Assembly: GCF_000013045.1 (NCBI RefSeq)
Contig: NC_007677.1
Span: 3,487,824 to 3,551,823, forward strand
DNA length: 64,000 nt
Source of the DNA: Salinibacter ruber DSM 13855
GTDB taxonomy: Bacteria; Bacteroidota; Rhodothermia; Rhodothermales; Salinibacteraceae
Direction of reading: 5' to 3'
The notes beneath the pieces were generated by a model that saw nothing but the letters and a program-made list of their open reading frames with translations, was not told the origin of the DNA and did no database searches. The translations under genes were made by a program, and so were the position numbers. Position 1 is the stretch's first letter; each line of letters begins with the position of its first letter. This document shows, in pieces, positions 17,787-27,002 of this stretch.

Positions 17787-18257
17787 ATGATCCACCAGGA
17801 CGTGCTCATGCGGCAGATCCGCCAGTTCACGAAGGCGATCGCCACGCTGCTGGGCCAGTCGTCCCGCGAACAACCCGACGACCTGCTGCAGGGGATCGAT
17901 GAGGCCTGCCGCACCCACCTCGACGGGCGGGCCGAGGACCTGCGGACGCTGCCGCCCGACGCGCTGATGGAGCTGTGCCACGAGAACGACCGGTTTGTGC
18001 CGGACGTGGCCCAGACGCTCGCCCGTGCCCTCCACCGGATGGGCGAAACCTACGAGTACCGGGACGACGACGAGAAGGCCGGGGGCTGCTTCGCCCGGTC
18101 CCTCCTCCTCTACCGCCACCTCCTCCACGACCCGGACGCCCCGGTCTCCTGGCAGGCCGGCACGACCGTCGCCGCGCTGTCGAAGCGGGTCGACGCGTTG
18201 CCCGTGGACGACGCCACTCAGGAGGCGCTGGACGCGATGCGGAACGGAGCAGACTAG
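17787..18257 (+). CDS. Small helical protein (DUF6483-like)
   Basis: A 156-residue soluble protein of unknown function. ATG 17787 gives MIHQDVLMRQIRQFTKAIATLLGQ, which resembles the opening of DUF6483-type proteins; the family call is tentative. The rest is helical: acidic helices, a probable TPR-like pair (ARALHRMGETYEYRDDDEKAGGCFARSLLLYRHLL) and a C-terminal ALDAMRNGAD end. Its TAG stop overlaps the stop of the convergent ABC transporter by three bases. I cannot assign a role. Confidence 0.65.
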   Translation: MIHQDVLMRQIRQFTKAIATLLGQSSREQPDDLLQGIDEACRTHLDGRAEDLRTLPPDALMELCHENDRFVPDVAQTLARALHRMGETYEYRDDDEKAGGCFARSLLLYRHLLHDPDAPVSWQAGTTVAALSKRVDALPVDDATQEALDAMRNGAD

Positions 18258-20059
18258 TCAAGCATCCCTTCGTCGACTCCGCTCGGCTCCCGAAACTGAT
18301 ACGACGCGAGCCGGCGGTAGAGCCCGCCCGCCTGCATCAGCTCGGCGTGGGTGCCGCGCTGCACGACGCGGCCGTCGTCGAGCACGAAGAGGCGGTCGGC
18401 CGTCTGGACGGTGGAGAGGCGGTGCGCGATGATGAACGTGGTGCGCCCTTCCATGAGCCGCTCCAGGGCCTCCTGCACGAGGGCCTCCGACGCCGAATCG
18501 AGGGACGAGGTGGCCTCGTCCAGGAGCAGCAGCCGCGCGTCGCGCAACAGGGCCCGGGCGATGGCCACGCGCTGGCGCTGCCCGCCGCTCAGCTTGACGC
18601 CTCGCTCGCCCACCTCCGAGTCGTAGCCCTCGGGCAGGTCCACGATGAAGTCGTGCGCGTTGGCGGCGCGGGCCGCCTCGGCCACCGCCTCGTCGGACGC
18701 GTCGAGCCGCCCGTAGCGGATGTTCTCCCCGATCGTGGCGTTGAAAAGGTGCACCTCCTGCGACACGGACGCGATCTGGGCACGCAGCGATTGTCGCGAG
18801 ACGTCGCTCAGGTCGTGGCCGTCGACGCGGACACGCCCCTCCTGGGGAGCGTAGAAGCGGGGAATCAGGCTCATCAGGGTCGACTTCCCCGCGCCGCTCG
18901 GTCCCACGAGGGCGACCGTCTCGCCCGCCGCCACGTCGAGCGAGATGTCCTTGAGCACGGGCCGCCCCTCGTCGTAGGCAAAGGTCACGTCGTCGAGGCG
19001 CACACGGCCGTCGATCGGGGGCAGGTCGATGGCGTCCGCGGCGTCGCGGAGGTGGGGCTCGGTGTCGAGCAGGTCGAACAGGCGCTCGGTCGCCCCCGCG
19101 GCGCTGTTGAAGGTGGAGTAGAGCTGCGACATGCTGCTCACGCTCCGCGCGATGTTGAAGGCGTAGAACACGAACGCCACGAGGTCTCCCTCCGTGAGCC
19201 GCCCGGCCAGCACCTCGATGCCGCCGTACCAGAAGATCGCCACGAGGGCGGCGAAGAAAAGCAGCCCCACCGTCGACTCGAACAGGGCCGTGACGACCAC
19301 CCGGTAGCGCGCCGTGCCGAAGAGGTCCTCCACCGCCTCGTTGTAGCGGTCCACCTCGTAGTCGGACCGCGCAAACGCCTTGACGACGCGGATGGACGCG
19401 AGGGCCTCCTCCGCCACGGCGGTCGTGTCGGCCAGCCGGTCCTGGATGTCGCGGGCGAGCGCCCGAATCTTGCGCCCGAAGTAGATCGCAAACCCGGTGA
19501 CGGCCGGCACGATGAGGAAGATGATGAGGCTGAGGCGCCAGTTGAGCACCACCATGAGCGCCACCGAGCCCACCAGCGAGAGCGACTGGGTCAGAAAATT
19601 GGGGAGCGCGTCCTTCACCGCGCTCCGCACCGAGCCTACGTCGTTGGTGAGACGCGAGGTGAGGTCTCCCGTCCGGTGGTCGGTGAAGAACCGCAGGCTC
19701 TGCCGGTGGAGGTGTTGGTAAACCTTCTTGCGCAGGTCCGCGACCACGCGCTCGCCGGTCCAGCCCAGCAGGTATTTGCCCCCAAAGGCCGCCGCGGAGC
19801 GGGCCAGAAAGAGCACGATAAGCGCCACGGTCAGCCAGTCGAGCAGGGCCCGGTTTTCCTGCTGAAACACCGCGTCCACCAGCTCGCGCAGTCCCAACGG
19901 CACGACGAGTGCCACCGCCGCCCCCACCACGGTGAGCACCACGGCCCCCACGAGGCGGACCCGGTAGGGCCACCCGAGCCGAAGGATGCGCCGGAGGGAC
20001 GTCCACAGCCGCTCGGGGCGGAGCGACGGCTCTTCAGACGTAGAATCGGTCTCCGGCAT
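18254..20059 (-). CDS. MsbA-like ABC exporter (fused membrane and ATPase domains)
   Basis: A 601-residue half-transporter that would act as a homodimer in the inner membrane. An N-terminal acidic leader precedes six transmembrane helices (about residues 30-320), then the nucleotide-binding domain with Walker A GPSGAGKST, signature [16 protein letters not shown], Walker B LLLLDEATSSLD and the H-loop in IIAHRLSTVQTADR. Length and layout match lipid-flippase or multidrug exporters of the MsbA/BmrA kind. No lipid-A gene is nearby, so the substrate is open. The start at 20059 gives a sensible N-terminus. The stop overlaps that of the convergent small gene. Confidence 0.9.
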   Translation of the reverse strand: MPETDSTSEEPSLRPERLWTSLRRILRLGWPYRVRLVGAVVLTVVGAAVALVVPLGLRELVDAVFQQENRALLDWLTVALIVLFLARSAAAFGGKYLLGWTGERVVADLRKKVYQHLHRQSLRFFTDHRTGDLTSRLTNDVGSVRSAVKDALPNFLTQSLSLVGSVALMVVLNWRLSLIIFLIVPAVTGFAIYFGRKIRALARDIQDRLADTTAVAEEALASIRVVKAFARSDYEVDRYNEAVEDLFGTARYRVVVTALFESTVGLLFFAALVAIFWYGGIEVLAGRLTEGDLVAFVFYAFNIARSVSSMSQLYSTFNSAAGATERLFDLLDTEPHLRDAADAIDLPPIDGRVRLDDVTFAYDEGRPVLKDISLDVAAGETVALVGPSGAGKSTLMSLIPRFYAPQEGRVRVDGHDLSDVSRQSLRAQIASVSQEVHLFNATIGENIRYGRLDASDEAVAEAARAANAHDFIVDLPEGYDSEVGERGVKLSGGQRQRVAIARALLRDARLLLLDEATSSLDSASEALVQEALERLMEGRTTFIIAHRLSTVQTADRLFVLDDGRVVQRGTHAELMQAGGLYRRLASYQFREPSGVDEGMLD

Positions 20060-20322
20060 GGGCGGTGCGGGCGGACGGCGTTGTGGTCGTGCGTGTCGGC
20101 TTCAGTGAGTCAACCTTTTCTGCGACGGCAGGGATTCGCGGGGGGGCGTTCTCGTTTGGGAAAAAGACGCCAAACCAGTTGCTTAGCGCCGCGAATGGAG
20201 GCAGGTTGGCGCTCTGACTCGTTTCCCCAAACGGCCCCTCGACTGTGAAGCCGTGCGCAACAACCACGAGGCGTGCGTGTGAAAGGGCTAGACTCGTGTC
20301 TCCCGCCCACCACCGTCCCCCC

Positions 20323-20721
20323 ATGCGCTTCCCTACGCCATCTGTCTTGCTTCTCCTCTCGGTCGGACTCCTCGGGGCCTGTGGCACCGCCGGCGGTGCC
20401 CTGTTCGACGACGGCCGCGAGTCGTACGTCCAGGAAAACGCGCTGTCGGGCAAAGACAGCGTCCACGTGATGGAGGGCCGCATCTACCGCGGCATGCCGA
20501 TCGACCACGCGCTGGCGGCCCTGGGGCCGCCCGCGGGCCAAGACACCACGACGGCCGACGGCGAGACGCGCGTCGAGTACATGTACCGGTCCCGCCCCAA
20601 TGCCTTCGACCCCGGCAACGTCCCCCGGGCGTACGTCTATGCGGAGGAGCAGACAGTGACCGACTGGACGGGCCTCGACCGGATCCCCCGCTTCGACGCG
20701 TACTACGAGGGCGGGATGTGA
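20323..20721 (+). CDS. Small lipoprotein, possible SmpA/OmlA-like fold
   Basis: A 132-residue secreted lipoprotein: signal peptide with lipobox LLGAC from ATG 20323 (the upstream in-frame stretch is not signal-like). The mature part includes RIYRGMPIDHALAALGPPAG, which recalls the short helix-strand repeat of SmpA/BamE-like proteins (GMxxxxVxxxLGxP), and then Tyr-rich strands. No further family evidence. It stands alone between the ABC exporter promoter region and the LacI gene. Confidence 0.65.
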   Translation: MRFPTPSVLLLLSVGLLGACGTAGGALFDDGRESYVQENALSGKDSVHVMEGRIYRGMPIDHALAALGPPAGQDTTTADGETRVEYMYRSRPNAFDPGNVPRAYVYAEEQTVTDWTGLDRIPRFDAYYEGGM

Positions 20722-20885
20722 CGCGACGATCGGTCCGGCCCCCTTCGCCCGACAACGCCGAACGCGCCCAAAGACAATCTTGGCCCCCGGCGAATGCGCG
20801 CAGGGGCTCATTTTCCTCGCGTGCCCCTCACAAAGGACCCTGCCGGCCTGCTTTCCCACCGGTAAAGCCTCTCCCACTTTTCATT

Positions 20886-20925
20886 CCTCAATAATGAGCA
20901 TCACACCTCAAGAATGAGCGTCACG
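20886..20925. repeat. Imperfect 20-bp tandem repeat spanning the LacI gene start
   Basis: The unit CCTCAATAATGAGCATCACA (20886-20905) is followed at once by CCTCAAGAATGAGCGTCACG (20906-20925); 17 of 20 bases agree. Each copy contains ATGAGC. The second ATG (20914) starts the regulator. The first (20894) is out of frame and reads a seven-codon peptide that ends in the TGA overlapping the real start. Confidence 0.85.
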
Positions 20926-21909
20926 ATTCGCGATGTCGCCGACGAGGCAAGTGTATCGGCGACCACTGTCTCACGAGTCTTCAACCACGACCACCTGGTC
21001 AACAGCGAGACTCGGGAACATGTGCTCGAAGTAGCGCAGCGCATGGGCTACGCTCCCGATGCCACTGCCCGAAGCCTCAGCAGTGGCCGTACGCGTTCCA
21101 TCGGGGTCATCCTCCCCGCCCCGCACGGCGAGTTTTTCTCGGAGCTGATTCGGGGGCTCGACGACGCCGCGCAGGAGGCCGACCATTTTCTACTCATCGC
21201 GAGTTCACACTACAACCCGGATGAGGGCAGGTCGGCCTTGGAATCACTGGCTGGGCGCGTGGACGGGCTGGTGATTATGACGCCTCGGGCGCGGTCCGAT
21301 CCGTTGACCGAAGGAATGGACCTTCCGACGGTTTTCGTTAACAGCGAGCTCCAGGGGGATGCTTTCGACCTGTACCGCATGGAAAACCGTGAGGGTGCTG
21401 CCCACGCAGTGCGTCATCTGATCGAGGCGGGGCATTCCCGGATTGCCGCCATCACCGGACCGCCTGGAAGCTACGACGTGGAGCGGCGGATGCGGGGCTA
21501 TCGCGACGCCCTGGCTGAGCACGATCTCGACGAGGGTCCCCTCGTGGAGGGGGACTTCACACAGAAAAGCGGCTACCAAGCCGGGAAAAAACTTCTCGAG
21601 GGAGAGGAACTCCCGGACGCGGTTTTTGCCTGCAACGACTACATGGCGATTGGAGCCATGCTGGCCTTTCAGGAGTCCGGACTTCGCGTGCCCGACGACA
21701 TCGCGGTGGCCGGGTTCGACGACATCACGAGTGCCCGCTACGCCAATCCCCCGCTCACCACGGTGCGGGTCCCGGTGTACGAGCTAGGCCGGCGGGCCGG
21801 GGAGCGGCTTCTCCAACGCGTGCAGTCCAGCCGTCCGCCAGAGTCCGAGACCTTTCGCGTCCCCCACGAGCTGAAGGTGCGCGACAGCACGAAACCGCGG
21901 GACTCGTGA
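20914..21909 (+). CDS. LacI-family transcriptional regulator of the glucan locus
   Basis: A 331-residue repressor. The N-terminal helix-turn-helix reads VTIRDVADEASVSATTVSRVFN, with the hinge helix near ATARSLSSGRTRSIGVI, followed by a periplasmic-binding-protein-like effector domain (about 60-330; DAVFACNDYMAIGAMLAFQE, IAVAGFDDITSARYANPPLTTVRVP). Because it heads the polysaccharide locus and GAAACCGGTTTC-type palindromes lie at the susC promoter, it probably represses that promoter until a sugar such as glucose or laminaribiose binds. ATG 20914 lies in a duplicated start region. A symporter gene follows 139 bases downstream. Confidence 0.92.
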   Translation: MSVTIRDVADEASVSATTVSRVFNHDHLVNSETREHVLEVAQRMGYAPDATARSLSSGRTRSIGVILPAPHGEFFSELIRGLDDAAQEADHFLLIASSHYNPDEGRSALESLAGRVDGLVIMTPRARSDPLTEGMDLPTVFVNSELQGDAFDLYRMENREGAAHAVRHLIEAGHSRIAAITGPPGSYDVERRMRGYRDALAEHDLDEGPLVEGDFTQKSGYQAGKKLLEGEELPDAVFACNDYMAIGAMLAFQESGLRVPDDIAVAGFDDITSARYANPPLTTVRVPVYELGRRAGERLLQRVQSSRPPESETFRVPHELKVRDSTKPRDS

Positions 21910-22048
21910 CGGGTCCATGGGGGCGTCACGTCTCGATTGATCCCAGGCGGGCCGGGAAGATGACTTCTCCTGCGTCCTGAAAGCCGAGGGGGGACCCTCA
22001 TCGCCTCCGTCGTCTGACAGTTGTGGCCACACACGGCCCCAGTGCCCT

Positions 22049-23590
22049 ATGCGATCTGGCTCATTCGGCATTCTTGACTGGGTCGCAGTTGCGGGGTACG
22101 TCCTCGTCATCCTCGGCATCGGATTTTGGGGAACGCGCCGGTCCGACACGAGCGATGACTACTTTCTCGCGGGGCGCTCCATTTCTTGGCCCCTCACGGG
22201 CCTTTCGCTGTTTGCGACCAACATGTCAGGGAGCACCCTGGTGGGCCTGATTGGGGGCGCGTACCAGATGGGACTCGTCATCTACAACTACGAATGGACG
22301 GCGGTCGTCGCTCTCCTTGTCCTCATCTTCTTTTTCCTCCCTGTCTACCGTCGTCTCGGCATTACGACGGCACCTGCGTTTCTGGAGTATCGCTTTGACG
22401 TGCGCACCCGAAAGTACTTCTCGGCCCTCGCTCTCACCGGGAACGTCTTGATCGACATGGCGGGCACGCTTTACGCGGGAGCCATCGTGATGCGGGTCGT
22501 GCTTCCCACGCTGTCGCTAGAAGTGTGTGTAGGGGTGCTTGCCCTCCTGGCGGGCATGTACGCCATCGCAGGGGGGCTTCGCGCCGCCGTCTATACTGAT
22601 GTGCTCCAGGGTGTCCTCCTGCTCGCGGGTACAGCCTGCGTGTCGGCGGCAGCGTACTGGCAGGTGGGCGGATGGGGGGCAGTTGAGAGCGCCACCACCC
22701 CGTCCATGCGAAACCTCATCCTTCCAGCTAACAGTGAGGTTCTCCCGTGGCCTGGCCTCTGTACAGGCCTAATGCTGCTGGGTGTATATTACTGGTGCAT
22801 CAATCAGGTGATGGTGCAGCGTACGATGGCGGCACGCTCACTTGATGAGGCCCGGCAGGGAGCACTACTTGCCGGAGCACTTAAACTCCCGGTTTTGATC
22901 TTGATGGTAATGCCTGGCCTTCTCGCCTTAGTTCTGTATCCTGATCTACAGAATCCGGACCTCGTCTTTCCAACACTCGCGTTTGATCTTCTTCCTAGCG
23001 GTCTACGTGGCCTTGTCCTAGTGTCGTTTGTTGCGGCAGTCATGTCGTCCGTCGACTCCGTGCTAAACTCCGCGTCGGCCCTCCTCACGATGGACTTCTA
23101 CGCGGCGCTGCGCCCAGAGGCATCAGAGCGCCAACTTGTGCTCGTTGGACGGATCGTCGCCGCTGTCGTCCTGGTTCTCGGCGCTGCGATCGCGCCGCAA
23201 ATTGCCCAGTTCTCGTCGCTTTGGACGTACCTGCAGTCCGCGCTCTCGTACCTCACCCCTCCCATCGTCGCCGTCTTCCTCGGCGGGCTCTTTGTCCGTC
23301 GCGTGAACCACCACGCCGCGTTTTTCACCCTCGTGGCCGGCAGCCTGCTGGCGCTCGCTCTCCTCCTCGTCGATCCAGGCCTACACTTCCTCTACGTGGC
23401 GGGCCTTCTCTTCGTGGCGAGTCTGGTCGTGATGGGAGGCGTCAGCTACGCCACGGCTCCCTGGATCGCCTCCGCCCCCAACGCGGCGGCCATGTGGCAA
23501 CGGAGTGACTCGGACATCACCCCCGAAACGACGACGGCCACCATCCTCCTGCTCATCGCCATCGCCGTCACCGTCGGTCTTCTGTGGTAG
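22049..23590 (+). CDS. Sodium:solute symporter (SSS family), probably sugar
   Basis: A 513-residue inner-membrane transporter with about 13-14 hydrophobic helices. SSS features: DDYFLAGRSISWPLTGLSLFATNMSGSTLVGL in the first part (sodium-binding region), GGLRAAVYTDVLQG in the middle and SSVDSVLNSASALLTMDFYA later. Position between a LacI regulator and SusCD suggests sodium-driven uptake of the mono- or disaccharide released by the locus, which would suit a halophile. The central part (about 22.7-23.06 kb) is visibly richer in A/T than the ends of the gene. Confidence 0.88.
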   Translation: MRSGSFGILDWVAVAGYVLVILGIGFWGTRRSDTSDDYFLAGRSISWPLTGLSLFATNMSGSTLVGLIGGAYQMGLVIYNYEWTAVVALLVLIFFFLPVYRRLGITTAPAFLEYRFDVRTRKYFSALALTGNVLIDMAGTLYAGAIVMRVVLPTLSLEVCVGVLALLAGMYAIAGGLRAAVYTDVLQGVLLLAGTACVSAAAYWQVGGWGAVESATTPSMRNLILPANSEVLPWPGLCTGLMLLGVYYWCINQVMVQRTMAARSLDEARQGALLAGALKLPVLILMVMPGLLALVLYPDLQNPDLVFPTLAFDLLPSGLRGLVLVSFVAAVMSSVDSVLNSASALLTMDFYAALRPEASERQLVLVGRIVAAVVLVLGAAIAPQIAQFSSLWTYLQSALSYLTPPIVAVFLGGLFVRRVNHHAAFFTLVAGSLLALALLLVDPGLHFLYVAGLLFVASLVVMGGVSYATAPWIASAPNAAAMWQRSDSDITPETTTATILLLIAIAVTVGLLW

Positions 23591-23685
23591 GCCCGGCGAC
23601 GAACGGAAACGCTCCCCGGAGCGGCGGCCCGAAACGGCGCTCAGCGCGATGACACGGCGGGTCGGGACACAATCCTGTGGTCCAC

Positions 23686-23715
23686 TTGACATTTTGATAA
23701 CCTCCGGTTTATTAT
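23686..23715 (+). promoter_or_regulatory. Sigma70-like promoter of the SusC operon
   Basis: TTGACA (23686-23691) and TATTAT (23710-23715) are separated by 18 bases. The first GAAACCGGTTTC operator begins on the next base, so a bound repressor would cover the transcription start. Confidence 0.6.
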
Positions 23716-23768
23716 GAAACCGGTTTCTTGAAACCCGTTTCACTCCAACAATTCGTTTCAAGAAACCG
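23716..23768. promoter_or_regulatory. LacI-type operator cluster at the susC promoter
   Basis: GAAACCGGTTTC (23716-23727) is a perfect palindrome with a central CG, the usual LacI-family operator form. GAAACCCGTTTC (23730-23741) is a one-mismatch copy, centred 14 bases later. CGGTTTCTTGAAAC (23721-23734) and GTTTCAAGAAACCG (23755-23768) are exact reverse complements, so the region could also form a stem in the RNA. Confidence 0.7.
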
Positions 23769-23833
23769 ACCAGACGGAACCGCTCCCGGCCTCCGTCCCA
23801 CGCGAACACTTCCTAAGCGATTTGCTCAGCATC

Positions 23834-26800
23834 ATGCTCTGGAAAAAAGCGCTTTTATCGTTCGCCCTGCTGTTGATGGGCGGGGTCGGTTCCGCCATCG
23901 CCCAGACTGGGACCATTACGGGGATGGTGACGGAGGCCTCGTCTGGAGACGCCTTGCCGGGTGCAAACGTCGTCATCGTTGATTCTCAGCGAGGCACAAG
24001 CACCGACGCGGACGGGGCGTTTCGCATCCCTGGCCTCGAACCGGGGACGTACCAAGTTCGGGCCTCTTTCGTAGGATTCCGTTCTCGCACCCAGGAGGTC
24101 GATGTGGCGGCCGGTGAGACCCTTGAACTGAACTTTGCCCTGGCGCCGGACGCAATGGCGATGGACGAGATGGTCGTCGTGGGGTATGGCACTCAGGAAC
24201 GGAGTGATCTTACTGGCTCGATTTCATCGGTGCCCACGGAAGATTTAGCGGAAACCCCAATTGAGAGCGCTCAAGAGGCGATTCAGGGACGCGTGTCTGG
24301 TGTGACAGTGACTCAAAACACAGGAAGCCCGGGCTCTGGCTTCAGCATACGGATCCGCGGAACCGGCACTACGGGCAACAGCAATCCCCTTTACGTGGTG
24401 GATGGTGTCCCGGTGTCGGATCCAACGGAAACGGGGGCGGGTGGCATCAGCTTCCTCAATCCCAACGACATTGAGTCAATCGACATTCTGAAGGGGGCGT
24501 CTGCGGCAGCCATTTACGGGGCACAGGCAGCCAACGGCGCGGTCATCATCACCACAAAAAGCGGAAGCGCCGGCGAGCGCAGCGTCAGCTTTAGTGCCTA
24601 CACGGGCATCCAGCAAACGCCGCGCACGATCGACATGCTGGAGGGGCCTGAGTACGCCGCCCTGCGCAACGAGGCCAATATCAACGCCGGTCAGGCGCCC
24701 ACTTTCACGTCGCCGAGTGCCTACCTCGGTCCTGAAGGAAGTACAGACTATCAGGACTTGGTCTTCGAACGTGGGATTACACAGAACTACAGCCTAGCGG
24801 TGTCTGGAGGGACCGAGGATCTGACGTACCGAATCAGTGGCGGGTACTTTGAGGAGGGAGGTATTATTGACAAGTCGAGTCTGGAGCGGCTGAATGCACG
24901 GGTCAACACCGAGTTCGAGGTCAACGACCTACTCACTGTGGGCGAAAACTTGACTTTCGAACGGAGGACCCGCAGCACGATCTCAGAGTCGGACAATGTG
25001 CGGAATCTACTGATCCAGACGCTGCAGGTTGACCCCACGGTGCCGGCGCGCGACAGTGCAGGCAATTTTACGGCCCAACCCCGCACGAACGCCAACAATC
25101 CGCTGGCTGCTCTAGACTTTCGGAATAACGAGTATAACGAGAACCGTCTCGTGGGAAATGTCTTTGCGGAGTTATCCTTTTTGCCGTCGCTCCGTGTTCG
25201 CTCTCAGCTCGGCTTTGACTTGCGTAACGGCAACACGTATGCCTTTACCCCGGAGTACGACATCAGCCCCAGCTTCCGCAACGTCTCCCCAAGCACCACG
25301 CAGTATTCGGATTTTCAGAGTTCGCTTATTTGGGACAATACCTTAACTTTTGACAAGGCTTTTGGCTCCCACGACGTGGAAGCGGTGGGGGGTACTACCA
25401 TCGAGACGAACTACTACCGCTTCATCAACGCTACCACGCAGGGACAGCCGGGCAACGATCCGTCGCTCCGGTACTTGGGCGCTGGCCCCGAGGTCGTGAA
25501 CATCGGCGGGAGCCTCGCGGAGTCGAACCTACTGTCGTTCTTCGGACGCCTCAACTACAACTTCTCGGACCGCTACCTGCTGACCGCCGTGGCGCGCTAC
25601 GACGGCTCCTCGCGGTTCGGGGCGAACAATCGATTTGCGTTCTTTCCATCCGTCTCGGCGGCGTGGCGTATTTCTGAAGAACCCTTCTTCCCCGACAACG
25701 AACTGGTGACCAACCTGAAGCTACGGGCCGGGTGGGGGCAAAACGGAAACCAGCGCATCGGGGACTACCCGTTCGCAGCCACCATTGCCGGCAATCAGGA
25801 CTACGTGCTGAACGGCCAGCTAGCTCCAGGGTCTGCTCCGCTGCAGTCGCCGAACCCTAACGTAAAGTGGGAGGAGACAACTCAGACGGACATCGGGCTC
25901 GATGCGGCCTTGTTTGGCGACCGTCTGAACCTGAGCGCCGGGTTTTACAACAAGGTCACCTCCGATCTGCTGGTGTCTCTCCCCCCGATTCCTACGAGCG
26001 GTCTGGTGAGTGCCAGCCCCGAGAACGCCGGAGAAATTCGGAACCGCGGCTGGGAGTTTTCGGCCGACTACTCTCTGACGCCGGCTGAAGATCTGACCGT
26101 ACGGGTTGGCGGCAACCTGACGACCCTGAGCAACGAAGTGGTGAGCCTCGCCCAGTCGACCGACTTCGTGATCAATAGCGGAAACTACCGAAACGGATCC
26201 ATCACGCGCACCGAGCCGGGCCACCCGGTTGGGGCCTTCTACGGCTACAAGACTGACGGCCTGTTCCAGACGCCGGAAGAAGTGGCCAACGCGAATGAGC
26301 TGAGTGACGAGGGACCCTACCAGAGCGCCGACACGGCGCCGGGTGACATCCGCTTCAAGGACCTGAATGGAGACGGGCAGATCACCCAGGCAGACCAGAC
26401 CTTCATCGGCAATCCGACGCCCGACTTCACCTACGGGTTCAACCTGGACGTCGAGTACAAGGGGGTGAGCCTGAGCACCCTTTTTCAGGGCGTGCAGGGC
26501 AACGACCTCTTCGCGGCCTACAAGTTCTACACGGTGTTCAACACGGCATTCAACATGAGCGAGGCCGTCAAGAACCGCTGGACGGGCCCCGGCACGAGCA
26601 CCCGCATGCCCCGCCTCACGTCCTCTGATCCGAACCAGAACAGCCGCATCTCCGACTTCTACGTGGAGGACGGATCGTACCTCCGCCTTAAAAATGTCCG
26701 GCTGGGATACTCGGTGCCGTCGCGTCTGCTCAGCTCCCTCGGCGCCGGTCTGGATCGGGCCCGCCTCTACGTGAGCGCCAAGAATCTCTTCACGCTCACG

Positions 26801-26920
26801 GGATACGACGGCTACACCCCCGAAATCGGCGTCAACAACAGCACGCTCGACCGCGGCATCGACCGGGCCACCTACCCGCAGCCACGGGTCTACACCGTCG
26901 GCATCAACCTCGGCTTCTAA
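23834..26920 (+). CDS. SusC/RagA TonB-dependent outer-membrane transporter (glucan locus)
   Basis: A 1028-residue receptor that imports oligosaccharides through the outer membrane with its SusD lid, powered by TonB. ATG 23834 begins a signal peptide (MLWKKALLSFALLLMGG, cleavage near AIAQ). A carboxypeptidase-regulatory-like domain (GTITGMVTEASSGDALPGAN) precedes the plug (EMVVVGYGTQERSDLTGSIS; IRIRGTGTTGNSNPLYVVDG) and a 22-strand barrel with Tyr-rich repeats, ending in a C-terminal Phe (GINLGF). The gene sits after the operator cluster and 82 bases before susD. The first half of the gene is less GC-rich than its surroundings. Confidence 0.95.
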   Translation: MLWKKALLSFALLLMGGVGSAIAQTGTITGMVTEASSGDALPGANVVIVDSQRGTSTDADGAFRIPGLEPGTYQVRASFVGFRSRTQEVDVAAGETLELNFALAPDAMAMDEMVVVGYGTQERSDLTGSISSVPTEDLAETPIESAQEAIQGRVSGVTVTQNTGSPGSGFSIRIRGTGTTGNSNPLYVVDGVPVSDPTETGAGGISFLNPNDIESIDILKGASAAAIYGAQAANGAVIITTKSGSAGERSVSFSAYTGIQQTPRTIDMLEGPEYAALRNEANINAGQAPTFTSPSAYLGPEGSTDYQDLVFERGITQNYSLAVSGGTEDLTYRISGGYFEEGGIIDKSSLERLNARVNTEFEVNDLLTVGENLTFERRTRSTISESDNVRNLLIQTLQVDPTVPARDSAGNFTAQPRTNANNPLAALDFRNNEYNENRLVGNVFAELSFLPSLRVRSQLGFDLRNGNTYAFTPEYDISPSFRNVSPSTTQYSDFQSSLIWDNTLTFDKAFGSHDVEAVGGTTIETNYYRFINATTQGQPGNDPSLRYLGAGPEVVNIGGSLAESNLLSFFGRLNYNFSDRYLLTAVARYDGSSRFGANNRFAFFPSVSAAWRISEEPFFPDNELVTNLKLRAGWGQNGNQRIGDYPFAATIAGNQDYVLNGQLAPGSAPLQSPNPNVKWEETTQTDIGLDAALFGDRLNLSAGFYNKVTSDLLVSLPPIPTSGLVSASPENAGEIRNRGWEFSADYSLTPAEDLTVRVGGNLTTLSNEVVSLAQSTDFVINSGNYRNGSITRTEPGHPVGAFYGYKTDGLFQTPEEVANANELSDEGPYQSADTAPGDIRFKDLNGDGQITQADQTFIGNPTPDFTYGFNLDVEYKGVSLSTLFQGVQGNDLFAAYKFYTVFNTAFNMSEAVKNRWTGPGTSTRMPRLTSSDPNQNSRISDFYVEDGSYLRLKNVRLGYSVPSRLLSSLGAGLDRARLYVSAKNLFTLTGYDGYTPEIGVNNSTLDRGIDRATYPQPRVYTVGINLGF

Positions 26921-27002
26921 ACGGCGCTCCACACGCCCTCCCGGCGCCCCACACGGGGCTCAGCCTCGACACACCCTTTCCACACCGACCGATTGATCGG
27001 CC

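Noticed and set aside
17975..20248. 757-codon plus-strand frame opposite the ABC exporter
   Set aside because: The minus-strand ATPase motifs prove the real gene; this frame has no motif and overlaps it completely.
23716..23768. CRISPR-like or phage attachment interpretation of the GAAAC/GTTTC repeats
   Set aside because: Only a few short palindromic copies at a promoter, directly downstream of a LacI gene; operator function is the simpler reading.
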